DNA from: Ardenticatenaceae bacterium
Lineage (GTDB): Bacteria; Chloroflexota; Anaerolineae; Promineifilales; Promineifilaceae
Reading direction: 5' to 3'
Assembly: GCA_020634415.1 (NCBI GenBank)
Contig: JACKBT010000018.1
Span: 1-64,000, forward strand
DNA: 64,000 nucleotides
Position 1 is the stretch's first letter. The number at the start of each line of letters is the position of its first letter. A program made the position numbers and the translations under genes. Below the pieces are notes generated by a model, which worked only from the letters and a program-made list of their open reading frames with translations, had not been told where the DNA came from and made no database searches. Positions 36,854-45,150 of this stretch are shown in pieces.

Positions 36854-37867
36854 GTGACGGCTCCACGACGTATCAACAAGACCTACCTAAGCGGTCTGGT
36901 TGCCCTGGCTCTGATGAGTATGGTGGGCTGTACGGAAGATACACCGGCCGCGATTCGACCGCACGGGGCTGCGGCCCGCGACATTAACGAACTGTGGTGG
37001 GTTCTTTTGGGCCTCGGCACGGCTACCTATCTGGGGGTGATGGCTCTGGCCCTGTTCGCGCTATTTCGTCGTCGAAAGCAAGATTTTGATTATCAAACGA
37101 ACGATCAAAACGGCCGTCGTGTGGTCTGGATTGGCGGAGTTCTATTCCCGTCCCTCATTCTGCTCACAACATACGGCGTCACCCTCAACGTTCTTTCCCG
37201 GTTAGCCGTCCCCCCTATCACCAATCAATTAGTTATCGAAGTAACCGGCCACCAATGGTGGTGGGAAGTCAATTATCCCCGCCAGAACGTCATCACCGCC
37301 AACGAAATTTACATACCCACCGGAGAAGAAATCATCCTGCGCCTCACCTCGGCAGACGTGATTCACAGCTTCTGGGTCCCAGAACTGCACGGCAAAATGG
37401 ATCTGATCCCCGGACAAACCAATACATGGCCGCTGTACACCGAGCAAGCCGGTGACTATTGGGGACTATGCGCCGAATTTTGCGGCACACAACATGCCAA
37501 AATGCTTTTTTTAGTCATAGCCGTGCCCCCAGAAGAGTTCCGGGCCTGGACCGAGAGCCGACAGCAGCCCGCCCCCACTCCCCCCACAGAATTAGCCCAG
37601 AGCGGCTTTGAAGTTTTTGTGGAGATCGGCTGTGGCACATGCCATACCATTCAAGGCACAGAAGCCGACGGCGATCTCGGCCCCGATCTCACTCACTTCG
37701 CCAGTCGGCGCACGCTTGGGGCTGGCTCCCTTACCAATAACCGCAGCAACCTGGCTGGCTGGGTGGTTAATCCTCATGGAACCAAACCGGGCAGCCTGAT
37801 GCCCAACGCCGAAATAGCGGAACCAGATTTACAGGCCCTTTTAGAGTATCTGGAAACATTGGAATAG
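36854..37867 (+). CDS. coxB: cytochrome c oxidase subunit II with fused cytochrome c domain
   Basis: A 337-aa subunit that takes electrons from cytochrome c. A lipoprotein-type N-terminus ends in a lipobox MVGC (about 22-25). Two transmembrane helices follow (WWVLLGLGTATYLGVMALAL, WIGGVLFPSLILLTTYGVTL). The CuA cupredoxin domain keeps its ligands: VIHSFWVPELHGKMD and WGLCAEFCGTQHAKM. A C-terminal cytochrome c domain (about 255-337) has CGTCH and a probable Met ligand in GSLMPNAE, making this a caa3-type subunit. The GTG start at 36854 is 4 bases after chaB. It is followed by coxA after a single base. Acts at the outer face of the membrane. Confidence 0.96.
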   Translation: MTAPRRINKTYLSGLVALALMSMVGCTEDTPAAIRPHGAAARDINELWWVLLGLGTATYLGVMALALFALFRRRKQDFDYQTNDQNGRRVVWIGGVLFPSLILLTTYGVTLNVLSRLAVPPITNQLVIEVTGHQWWWEVNYPRQNVITANEIYIPTGEEIILRLTSADVIHSFWVPELHGKMDLIPGQTNTWPLYTEQAGDYWGLCAEFCGTQHAKMLFLVIAVPPEEFRAWTESRQQPAPTPPTELAQSGFEVFVEIGCGTCHTIQGTEADGDLGPDLTHFASRRTLGAGSLTNNRSNLAGWVVNPHGTKPGSLMPNAEIAEPDLQALLEYLETLE

Positions 37868-37868
37868 T

Positions 37869-40475
37869 ATGAGTATAAGCCCACCCCAACAATCGCCCTC
37901 CACTGCCACCGCCCCCATCACTAAGGAAATCATCCCCCCCGACGTGAAAACTGCTCGTAGTGAAGAACCCAATCCCCAAATAACCAGCGCCTTAAAGGCG
38001 CAGTGGGCCGATCCGGAACCGGGAATCATTGGCACCCTAAAAGCGATCCAGAATGATGCGGTGGGGGGGCGAATTATGGTCACGGCTTTCATCTTCTTTC
38101 TGCTAGCTGGCGTGGTGGCTCTGCTCATGCGTATGCAGCTTATCACGCCAGAAAACGACCTCTTTGAGCCGAATACCTACAACGGGTTTTTCACTGTACA
38201 TGGCTCCACCATGATGTACCTGTTTGCCGTGCCTATGATTGAGGGCATGGCCATCGTGATGCTGCCTTTTCTGCTGGGCAACCGCGAGATGCCTTTTCCC
38301 CGCCTGGGTGTGTTTAGCTACTTTACCTTTGTTCTGGGGGGGATTCTTTTCTTCTCTAGCTATTTTTTGCAGTCCGTGCCAGACGCGGGCTGGTTTGCTT
38401 ACGCACCGCTCAGTGGGCCGGAATATTCGCCAGGGATTGCTCTGGACTACTGGCTGTTGGCCCTGGGTGTGGCAGAAGTGGCGGCCATAGCCGCCGGTAT
38501 TGAGATCATCATAGCCATTTTGCGGATGCGTGCGCCGGGTATGTCACTAGGGCGTATGCCGTTGTTTGCCTGGGCAATGCTGGTGACGGCCTTTTCGATT
38601 CTGTTTGCCTTCACGCCTTTGATCGTCGCCAGCCTGCTGTTGGAACTGGATCGCAAGATTGGCACTCACTTTTTTAATCCTACCATGGGAGGCAGTGCGC
38701 TCTTATGGCAGCATCTGTTTTGGATTTTCGGCCATCCAGAGGTGTATATTCAATTTTTGCCGGCAACGGGCATGATGGCCATGATCATCCCTGTTTTTTC
38801 GCGCCGCCGTATTATCGGGTATCCCCTGGTGGTGGTGTCAATGGTGGCTACTGGCTTCATGAGCTTTTTGTTGTGGGTGCATCACATGTTCAGTGTGGGG
38901 CTGCCACAGGTGATAGTAGGTATCTTTTCCGCAGCCAGCATCCTGATAGCCATCCCCACTGGTGTGCAAATCTTTGCTTATGTGGCCACCATTCTTTTTG
39001 GCCGGCCGCAGTGGAAGACATCGTTTCTGTTTGCCGTGGGGTTTTTGGTGACGTTTGTGCTGGGCGGCATTACGGGTGTGATGGTGGGTGTGGCACCTTT
39101 TGACTGGCAGGTGCATGACTCTTACTTTGTTGTTGCCCATCTGCACTACGTGTTAATTGGTGGTGTAGTCTTCCCCATTTTTGCGGCACTTTATTACTGG
39201 ATGCCCAAATTTACCGGCAAACTGCTGAGTGAGCGGCTGGGTAAATGGAATTTTTGGCTGATGTTTATTGGGTTTCATGTTACTTTTTTCCCGCAGCACA
39301 TTAGCGGGCTGCTGGGTATGCCGCGCCGGGTGTATACCTATCCGCCGGGAATGGGTTGGGATGTTTTCAATCTAATTTCTACGGTGGGGGCGTTTGTTCT
39401 GGCGGCCGGGGTGCTGGTGTTTTTGGTGAATTTTGTCATCAGCGTCCGCAATGGGGCGAAGGCTGACTGTAATCCGTGGGGGGCAGACTCGCTGGAGTGG
39501 TCGTTGGAATCGCCACCGGCTAATTATGGCTTTTCGGTGCTGCCCATCGTTCATGGCCGTCACCCGTTGTGGGACCAGCAGACGTTGGCGGAGGGCAGTG
39601 AGCAGGTGCGTAAGGTGGTGCGGGGGCTGGCGGAGTGGCCCTTGAGCTGGCGAGCGGCTTTGATTACGTCGGTGACTGATGCGCAGCCGGAAGAGATTTT
39701 TCGTGTTTCGGGGCCTTCGTTCTGGCCGGTGGTGTGTGCTGTGGGCCTGGTGACTGTATTTGGATCGGAGATTTTTAGTTTACGGCCGGTGGCGCTGTTG
39801 GGCATTATTGTGTTGGTGATTGGGGTTGTGGGCTGGAATTGGCCGGAACCAAACCCCTCGTCACGAGCAGAGGAGGAGGCGTTTGAAAAGGCGTACAATA
39901 TTCCGGTGCGGACGTTTGGCAGCCGGATCGTGGCTCGTAGTGCCATGTGGTTGTGGCTGCTGCTGCAAGGGATTGCGCTGGCTAGTTTTTCGTTTAGTTA
40001 CTTTTTTCTGCAAGTGGAGAGTGATGTATGGCCTCAGGGGGGCCTGGCGGCACCGCCGGTGATGCGAGTGGGGGTGGCGCTGCTGCTTTTGCTGGTGAAT
40101 GCGGTGGCACTGCGCCGTGCGGCGCAGCAGATTCGCCAGAACCGGCTGCGCCCGGTGCTGGTGATGCTGGTTGTTGGTTTTCCGCTGCAGGTGGCGGCGT
40201 TGGGGCTGTTGGTGTTTGATTTGTGGCAGCTTCCTTTTGATTGGGCGACAAATGCTTATGGCTCGGCTTTTTTTGGTCTGGCGGGGTATATGGTTCTGAT
40301 GTTGGTGATTGGCTTGGGGACGAGCCTGTTTGCTTTGTATGGAACGTGGCGTGGTTTTTATTCGCCGGATCGTTCGGCGACGGTGGAGAACACGGCCGTT
40401 TACTGGCAAATTATGGTCGTTTACTGGCTGGTGATGATGGGCATTCTGTATGGCTCGCCCTATCTGGGCGCTTGA
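37869..40475 (+). CDS. coxA: cytochrome c oxidase subunit I-III fusion
   Basis: An 868-aa fusion. Residues about 45-545 are subunit I, the haem-copper core that reduces oxygen to water and pumps protons. The markers are the haem a ligand region FFTVHGSTMMYLFAVP, the CuB His with cross-linked Tyr in WIFGHPEVYIQFLPA, the two CuB His in LWVHHMFSVG, and the haem ligands in VVAHLHYVLIGG. From about 640 to the end, five or more helices form a subunit III-like part (ATVENTAVYWQIMVVYWLVM). Such fusions occur in several caa3 oxidases including those of Chloroflexota and Thermus relatives. HPEVY and Tyr in the K-channel place suggest an A-family enzyme. It follows coxB by one base. Confidence 0.95.
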   Translation: MSISPPQQSPSTATAPITKEIIPPDVKTARSEEPNPQITSALKAQWADPEPGIIGTLKAIQNDAVGGRIMVTAFIFFLLAGVVALLMRMQLITPENDLFEPNTYNGFFTVHGSTMMYLFAVPMIEGMAIVMLPFLLGNREMPFPRLGVFSYFTFVLGGILFFSSYFLQSVPDAGWFAYAPLSGPEYSPGIALDYWLLALGVAEVAAIAAGIEIIIAILRMRAPGMSLGRMPLFAWAMLVTAFSILFAFTPLIVASLLLELDRKIGTHFFNPTMGGSALLWQHLFWIFGHPEVYIQFLPATGMMAMIIPVFSRRRIIGYPLVVVSMVATGFMSFLLWVHHMFSVGLPQVIVGIFSAASILIAIPTGVQIFAYVATILFGRPQWKTSFLFAVGFLVTFVLGGITGVMVGVAPFDWQVHDSYFVVAHLHYVLIGGVVFPIFAALYYWMPKFTGKLLSERLGKWNFWLMFIGFHVTFFPQHISGLLGMPRRVYTYPPGMGWDVFNLISTVGAFVLAAGVLVFLVNFVISVRNGAKADCNPWGADSLEWSLESPPANYGFSVLPIVHGRHPLWDQQTLAEGSEQVRKVVRGLAEWPLSWRAALITSVTDAQPEEIFRVSGPSFWPVVCAVGLVTVFGSEIFSLRPVALLGIIVLVIGVVGWNWPEPNPSSRAEEEAFEKAYNIPVRTFGSRIVARSAMWLWLLLQGIALASFSFSYFFLQVESDVWPQGGLAAPPVMRVGVALLLLLVNAVALRRAAQQIRQNRLRPVLVMLVVGFPLQVAALGLLVFDLWQLPFDWATNAYGSAFFGLAGYMVLMLVIGLGTSLFALYGTWRGFYSPDRSATVENTAVYWQIMVVYWLVMMGILYGSPYLGA

Positions 40476-40487
40476 GGCGAGGTGGTG

Positions 40488-40835
40488 ATGAAGCTGTTTT
40501 CTCCATCAGGACAGGGCCGCCAATGGCTGGGCTTTCTCCTCAGCCCCACAGCCTGTAGCGCTTATTTCACGGCCGTTTATCTGTTAAATGAAGCGGCTTG
40601 TAAGCTAACCTGGCTGCCAGCAACGGCCGTTTTCCCCGGTGCCACCCTGCTTAGCCTGCTCACGCTGGGGGCGATTGGTTACGCGGGCTGGCTGGCTTAC
40701 GGGGTCTGGCGGCAGGAAGATGGGAGGGAGGGAAACGGCCGTTTCCTGGGCCAAATTGGTCTTCTGTTGAGTGGTTTATTTGGGGTGGCGACAATCACGG
40801 TTTGGGTATCGGCCTGGGTGCTGCGGCCATGTTGA
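40488..40835 (+). CDS. small membrane protein of the oxidase operon
   Basis: About 115 aa with three predicted helices: QWLGFLLSPTACSAYFTAVY, a FPGATLLSLLTLGAIGYAGW-like stretch, and LLLSGLFGVATITVWVSAWV. The ATG at 40488 is preferred over two GTG codons just before it because GAGGCGAGGTGG lies upstream. It lies 12 bases after coxA. I do not recognise a family; by position it could be an oxidase accessory subunit (subunit IV-like) or assembly factor. Three ACGGCCGT copies lie inside this short gene. Confidence 0.7.
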   Translation: MKLFSPSGQGRQWLGFLLSPTACSAYFTAVYLLNEAACKLTWLPATAVFPGATLLSLLTLGAIGYAGWLAYGVWRQEDGREGNGRFLGQIGLLLSGLFGVATITVWVSAWVLRPC

Positions 40836-40909
40836 CAAATAAGATTCCCAGCACACTCAGAACTAAATGCACTGTCGGCCACGCCCCTCTGTTTTCATGA
40901 AGGTGATCT

Positions 40910-41389
40910 ATGCCCAAGTTTCTGCAACTGCGCCGAGAAAACCGTTCCATTTTTATAGCCTGCGTGGCGGGGGCCATCCTGGCCCTGCTGCTGCTGCAAT
41001 TATGGCCCACCGACACCAGCAATCCACCTGTCATAAGTACACCCACCTGGGAGGATGCGGAGGTTGCCCAGTTGGCAGAGCGTGCCTGTTATGACTGCCA
41101 CAGCCACGAGACGGAATGGCCCTGGTACACAAAAATCGTACCGGCCTATTTTTTGATGGCTGGCGATGTGCAGCGCGGCCGCCAGATGCTTAACTTTTCT
41201 AAATGGGAAGAGACATGCTGCACGAAAGAACAGATTGATGACATGGCAACGGCCGTTACCAAAAACCATATGCCCCTCCCCTACTACCTCGTTCTGCACC
41301 CCGAAGCCCGACTAAACAGAGACGAGCAAGGTCAGCTCGTTTATGGCCTCATGGAAGTAATGAACGAAAGACTGGAGGCTGGAGACTAA
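40910..41389 (+). CDS. haem-binding domain protein (c-type, CYDCH)
   Basis: A 159-aa membrane-anchored protein. One helix (SIFIACVAGAILALLLLQLW) is followed by a haem-binding domain with RACYDCHSHETEWPWYTKIV, PAYFLMAGDVQRGRQMLNFS, and a second half MATAVTKNHMPLPYYLVLHP with a probable Met ligand. This is the Haem_bd family of single-haem proteins, often seen near oxidases or multihaem cytochromes. AAGGTGATCT lies before the ATG. The last residues (ERLEAGD) are coded by the left arm of a GGAGATTGG repeat, so the C-terminus was probably remade by that repeat. Confidence 0.9.
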   Translation: MPKFLQLRRENRSIFIACVAGAILALLLLQLWPTDTSNPPVISTPTWEDAEVAQLAERACYDCHSHETEWPWYTKIVPAYFLMAGDVQRGRQMLNFSKWEETCCTKEQIDDMATAVTKNHMPLPYYLVLHPEARLNRDEQGQLVYGLMEVMNERLEAGD

Positions 41390-41412
41390 CCCATCTCCAA
41401 CCTCCAGTCTTT
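41367..41412. terminator. GGAGATTGG-family hairpin overlapping the end of the haem-binding gene
   Basis: AAAGACTGGAGGCTGGAGA pairs with TCTCCAACCTCCAGTCTTT around CTAACCCA. The left arm is coding and the loop holds the TAA stop (41387-41389). Likely terminates the oxidase operon. Confidence 0.6.
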
Positions 41413-41540
41413 AATCTCCAAATTCCTAAAGTGGGGTCTAATCTACTGACTAATCGGCTTGTGCTTTTTTATTAATGCCCGACGTGAAGAGACCGCCAGT
41501 AGCCAACTTCGTCAACCGAGGGGCTGAATAATTACGTTCA

Positions 41541-41568
41541 GGATTGGTTGAGAGTTGTTTTTTATCAT
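41541..41568 (+). promoter_or_regulatory. Promoter-like GGATTGGTTGAG module upstream of the sigma factor gene
   Basis: GTTCAGGATTGGTTGAG is followed after 15 bases from GGATTGG by TATCAT. The same 17-mer recurs at 44965 and a variant (GGGTTGGTTGAG) at 47827, each upstream of a gene. A shared -35-like element is suspected, possibly read by the ECF sigma factor encoded here. Confidence 0.4.
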
Positions 41569-41630
41569 GCTCAGAGGATGTTTAAGCCGTATCTACACCG
41601 GCTCTCCAGCGTCTTATGGAGTAGGTAGAC

Positions 41631-42182
41631 ATGGTGCAAGAAAACAACGATGACCGTTTGCAGCGGGTACGGGCCTATGATCGGACCGCTCTGGCTGCTG
41701 TTTATGACGATTATTACCCACGCCTTTACCGCTATATCTATCACCGGGTTGGTGATTTGGAGACGGCTCAGGATTTAACGGCCGTTGTCTTCCAACGCTT
41801 TTTACAAACGATTCGAGCAGGAGCGGGGCCAGAGCGACATCTTAAAGCCTGGCTGTACCGGGTGGCCCACAACCTTGTCGTTGACCATTACCGCCACCAA
41901 CAGCACGAGCAGTACCTCCCCTTAACGGAAACACTCGTGACCGCCGATCACAATCCTGAACAAGCAGCAGACCAGGCGATGATGGCTGAACAAGTACGCA
42001 CCGCGCTAGGCTATCTGACACAGGATCAACAGCAGGTTATTACCTTGAAATTTTTGGAAGGGCTGTCTAATGCCGAAATTGCGGCTGTTGTAGAAAAACC
42101 AGTGGGAGCTGTGAAATCATTACAGCACCGGGCATTGGCTGCCTTGCAGCGCAGCCTGTTGCCCAGCGGAGAAACAGTATGA
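41631..42182 (+). CDS. ECF-type RNA polymerase sigma factor
   Basis: A 183-aa sigma-70 family factor with regions 2 and 4 only. Region 2 reads YDDYYPRLYRYIYHRVGDLE, TAQDLTAVVFQRFLQ and HLKAWLYRVAHNLVVDHYR; region 4 reads YLTQDQQQVITLKFLEGLSN, AEIAAVVEKPVGAVKSLQHR. The start has TATGGAGTAGG upstream. Its stop overlaps the ATG of the DUF5667 gene by 4 bases (ATGA), a typical sigma/anti-sigma arrangement. Target promoters may include the GGATTGGTTGAG sites; that link is inference. Confidence 0.95.
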   Translation: MVQENNDDRLQRVRAYDRTALAAVYDDYYPRLYRYIYHRVGDLETAQDLTAVVFQRFLQTIRAGAGPERHLKAWLYRVAHNLVVDHYRHQQHEQYLPLTETLVTADHNPEQAADQAMMAEQVRTALGYLTQDQQQVITLKFLEGLSNAEIAAVVEKPVGAVKSLQHRALAALQRSLLPSGETV

Positions 42183-43423
42183 ACATGACAGAATGGAACG
42201 ATCTTCTTGACAACGCCTTGACGCGCCTGGAGTCTGAACCGCTGGCTGACATTCTGTCCGATTATCCAGCCCAGGCTGAGGCGTTACGGCCGTTATTAAT
42301 GACTGCCCGTTCTCTGACCCACCTCCAACCTGTGGTTATGCCTGCAAGCGAAGTGATGGCTGCCAACCGCGAAGCATTTATGGGCCAGGTGGAACAACTG
42401 CCAGCCCCAGCCGTATCTCCCCCACCCCCGCTGCGTCTTAAAGAGTGGATAGTAACTCAGTTAACTCAACTATCGGGGCGGACAGTTGCCCCAAAGGAGG
42501 CTAAACGCATGAACACCTATCTGCTGAGAGGTGCTTTAACTATGATTTTACTAGTGGGAACGGCGGGAGGAACGGCCGTCTTATCGGCCGACAGCCTGCC
42601 CGATTCCATCCTATACCCGGTCAAACTGACCGTAGAAGACACTCGGCTGGCCCTGGTATCTGATCCGGTAGACGAAGCCAACTTGAACCTGGCCCTGGCC
42701 GAGACTCGGCTGCAAGAAATTGAGGCCATGAGCCTGGCCGGAAAAGACCTGGACGAAACGGTTCTAATTAGATTTGAGAATCATTTTGACCAAGCTCTAC
42801 AACTGGCAGCCCAAATGCCAGAGGAGGCTATGGCTGGCTTCTTGCTGCAAACCCAGGATCGGCTGCGCATAATGGCCCAAGACCTGATTAAGACACGCAC
42901 AAGAGTGTCTGACCCCCAAAATGCGTCCCTGGAACAGGCAAATGGCCTGCTGACTCGGCTGCGTTTACAGGTGGAAAACGGCTTACAAGAACCGCAGTTG
43001 TTCCGACGGCAGCAAGGCAACATGCCCGAAGGGACCCCACGTGAGGCTGGCCCTGGCAACAACGATGATTTTGAACCAGCCGGCAATGCCAATCAATACG
43101 GGCCGGGGCCTGGCAGCACCGAGCCGCAGGGGCCAAACGATGACCCTGGCAATTGCGACAATACGGCCGACTGTGAGCCAGTGGGTGAAGCCAACCAATA
43201 CGGCCAAGACCCGGCCAATGAGGGGCAGAACGGGCCAGACGAGGAAAGCGTTTGCGACAATGCGTCTGACTGCGAACCAAACAACACTCCCCATCCCTAT
43301 GGACAGGGGAATGGTGACCAGGGGCAGCATGGCCCTGAAGGTAATGATGTAAACAATTCATCTGGCGGAGATGAAGACAGCAATGGCTCACAAACTGGTC
43401 AAAATGGAGGTCATAACAATTGA
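42179..43423 (+). CDS. DUF5667 membrane protein, likely anti-sigma partner
   Basis: A 414-aa protein with three parts. The N-terminal 85 residues (LLDNALTRLESEPLADILSD, YPAQAEALRPLLMTARSL) are helical and cytoplasmic, the place for sigma binding. One transmembrane helix follows (about 119-140, LRGALTMILLVGTAGGTAVL). Then comes DUF5667 (LPDSILYPVKLTVEDTRLAL, ANLNLALAETRLQEIEAMSL). The last 120 residues are low-complexity Gly/Asn/Asp/Gln with three repeats of the pattern CDN..DCEP....YG..P, with paired cysteines. It is coupled to the sigma gene by ATGA overlap. The Cys-containing repeats outside the membrane could be a redox or metal sensor; this is a guess. Confidence 0.88.
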   Translation: MNMTEWNDLLDNALTRLESEPLADILSDYPAQAEALRPLLMTARSLTHLQPVVMPASEVMAANREAFMGQVEQLPAPAVSPPPPLRLKEWIVTQLTQLSGRTVAPKEAKRMNTYLLRGALTMILLVGTAGGTAVLSADSLPDSILYPVKLTVEDTRLALVSDPVDEANLNLALAETRLQEIEAMSLAGKDLDETVLIRFENHFDQALQLAAQMPEEAMAGFLLQTQDRLRIMAQDLIKTRTRVSDPQNASLEQANGLLTRLRLQVENGLQEPQLFRRQQGNMPEGTPREAGPGNNDDFEPAGNANQYGPGPGSTEPQGPNDDPGNCDNTADCEPVGEANQYGQDPANEGQNGPDEESVCDNASDCEPNNTPHPYGQGNGDQGQHGPEGNDVNNSSGGDEDSNGSQTGQNGGHNN

Positions 43424-43458
43424 GTTGAAGGCAACAGTTTGGTGAGTTTGTCCTGTGA

Positions 43459-43488
43459 AGAGCTGCTTTTGCAAGCAGCTCTTTTTTT
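43459..43488 (+). terminator. Rho-independent terminator of the sigma operon
   Basis: AGAGCTGCTT and AAGCAGCTCT form a 10-bp stem with loop TTGC, followed by a 7-base T-run, 36 bases past the DUF5667 stop. Confidence 0.93.
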
Positions 43489-43711
43489 GTGTCTGCACAT
43501 ATTCATGATGTTTGTCACGCTTGGCTCATGATCTCCGACACTTGCCCCAAGATTTTCATTTTGGAAGACTTCTTTAGAAGTGGTGAAGTTTGCTATTTCA
43601 TGTCATGCAGACTGTCGTCGGGCTTCTTTTCGTGGGCGGGTGGGTTGGGCAACACCAGCCTGGACAACAAGGTCGTGGTTAAGTTGAAGAAAAGAGCCAA
43701 AGGAAAATAAA
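43489..43711. other. Spacer before the first PAS-SARP gene
   Basis: Nothing convincing. A GTG-started open frame (43489-43710) has no ribosome site or family resemblance. Confidence 0.4.
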
Positions 43712-44866
43712 GTGGACACCGAGCAATATCTCTCCGCAATTATCACGACTGGCGATGGTATGTTCTTCATCAACCAGGAGCAAAAGATTACTTTCTGGAA
43801 CGAAGCAGCTGAGAAGATTTTGGGGTATTACGCCAGGGAGGCTGTAGGCAAATATTGTTGGGAATTGCTTCAGGGCTGCACCCTAAAAGGCCAGATTATC
43901 TGCCGCGCCCGCGGGCCAATTATCACCCGAACTACGCAGGGGGGGCCAGTACACCATTTTGATTTGTGTGTGCGCCACCGCAATGGTCACACCATCTTGA
44001 TTAATCTCAGCACTATTGCCCTTGTGAATGAAGGGATTGGTGAACCTTGTGGCCTCATACACCTTTTTCGCCCCCTCCGAGATCAGCCAGTTTGGCCCGG
44101 TATGCTGCGCATTTATCTGCTGGGGCCAGTGCAGGTGGAGCGGGCTGATGGGTCTATGGTGGAAGGATCGCTGTGGAAGCGGGTGAAAGTGCGGGCTTTA
44201 TTGGCTCATCTGGCCTTGCAAGAACGCCAGCCGGTGGAGCGGGAGACTTTGTTGGAACTTTTCTGGCCTGAACTCACGTATGATGCCGCTCTGCGCAATT
44301 TGAATACCACCGTTTATAACTTGCGCCACAGTCTGGAACCGGAGTTGGCCTCGGCCAATCATTCACGCTATGTGTTTTACGAAGGGGGGCAATATTGGCT
44401 GGGTGGTGCAGGGGTGCATTGGCTGGATACGAAGGCTTTTCTAGGAGGAATTCGTCGGGCACGGGCGGAGAGTGATATGGAACAAGCCATATCGGCTTAC
44501 AAGCAAGCCTTGTCTCTTTACCGGGGCGAATATCTGGCCGATCTGACGATCACGTCTATCTGGTCTCCGGCGGAGCAGCACCATTACCAGGAGTTGTATC
44601 TGGCGGCCTTAGAGGAGTTGGGGGCTATTTATGAACAGCAAGGGTTGACTGAGGCGGCCAGAGAGAGTTATTGGCAGGCTGTGACTATTGCTCCCTGGCG
44701 GGAGACAGCTACGCGGAAGCTTATGTATCTCTTGGTGCAAATGGGGGATAAAGCGGGGGCCATCAAACAGTGTCAGCGGCTAACGGCCGTTCTCCAAAAC
44801 GATTTAGGGGTTAAACCCAGTCAGGAAACCCGCCTTCTCTACCAGGAACTCCTGCGCGAGCCTTGA
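43712..44866 (+). CDS. PAS domain - SARP (BTAD) regulator 1
   Basis: A 384-aa sensor-regulator. Residues 1-115 are a PAS domain (SAIITTGDGMFFINQEQKIT, FWNEAAEKILGYYAREAVGK), with three cysteines in KYCWELLQGC and IICR. From about 130 a SARP winged helix (LRIYLLGPVQVERADGSMVE, ALLAHLALQERQPVERETLL, ALRNLNTTVYNLRHSLEP) and BTAD domain follow (LYRGEYLADLTI, AIKQCQRLTAVLQNDLGVKP). PAS fused in front of SARP is unusual; SARPs normally sense through C-terminal domains. The GTG start has AAAGGAAAA upstream. The next gene is a paralogue with the same layout. The cysteines suggest a redox, haem or metal signal, in keeping with nearby respiratory genes. Confidence 0.9.
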   Translation: MDTEQYLSAIITTGDGMFFINQEQKITFWNEAAEKILGYYAREAVGKYCWELLQGCTLKGQIICRARGPIITRTTQGGPVHHFDLCVRHRNGHTILINLSTIALVNEGIGEPCGLIHLFRPLRDQPVWPGMLRIYLLGPVQVERADGSMVEGSLWKRVKVRALLAHLALQERQPVERETLLELFWPELTYDAALRNLNTTVYNLRHSLEPELASANHSRYVFYEGGQYWLGGAGVHWLDTKAFLGGIRRARAESDMEQAISAYKQALSLYRGEYLADLTITSIWSPAEQHHYQELYLAALEELGAIYEQQGLTEAARESYWQAVTIAPWRETATRKLMYLLVQMGDKAGAIKQCQRLTAVLQNDLGVKPSQETRLLYQELLREP

Positions 44867-45150
44867 CTCCACTTCTTCCCCATTTTTACCGCCAGACGAA
44901 TGAGAAAGATACAGATCACGTAGCCAGACATCATGATTGTGGTGTGTGATCTGCTTCAACCCCCTGTTCAGGATTGGTTGAGGGTCGTCATCTACGCTGA
45001 TAGAACTTACGGGAGATTAGGTCAATCTTGTTGGAGTTTAAGCAAATAATTCGGTCACTCTGGAGACTACAACGGATTCGGAATAAACGGATTTTTTCAG
45101 AGCATCATCCGTTTCTTTCCCCATCTGTTGTAGTCTTGGAGGTACATAAA
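44867..45150. promoter_or_regulatory. Upstream region of the second PAS-SARP gene
   Basis: No gene. ACAGATCAC (about 44912) and GTGTGATCTG (about 44943) form an inverted pair. The 17-mer GTTCAGGATTGGTTGAG lies at 44965-44981. A repeat arm shared with 36015-36182 (GGTCAATCTTGTTGGAGTTT) follows at about 45018, so part of the leader is repeat DNA. Confidence 0.45.

Noticed and set aside
43489..43710. 73-aa open frame before the first PAS-SARP gene
   Set aside because: GTG start right after a terminator, no ribosome site, no recognisable composition or family.
45028..45150. Longer TTG start for the second PAS-SARP gene
   Set aside because: The added bases belong to a dispersed repeat arm, and the ATG at 45151 has a clear TTGGAGG site.
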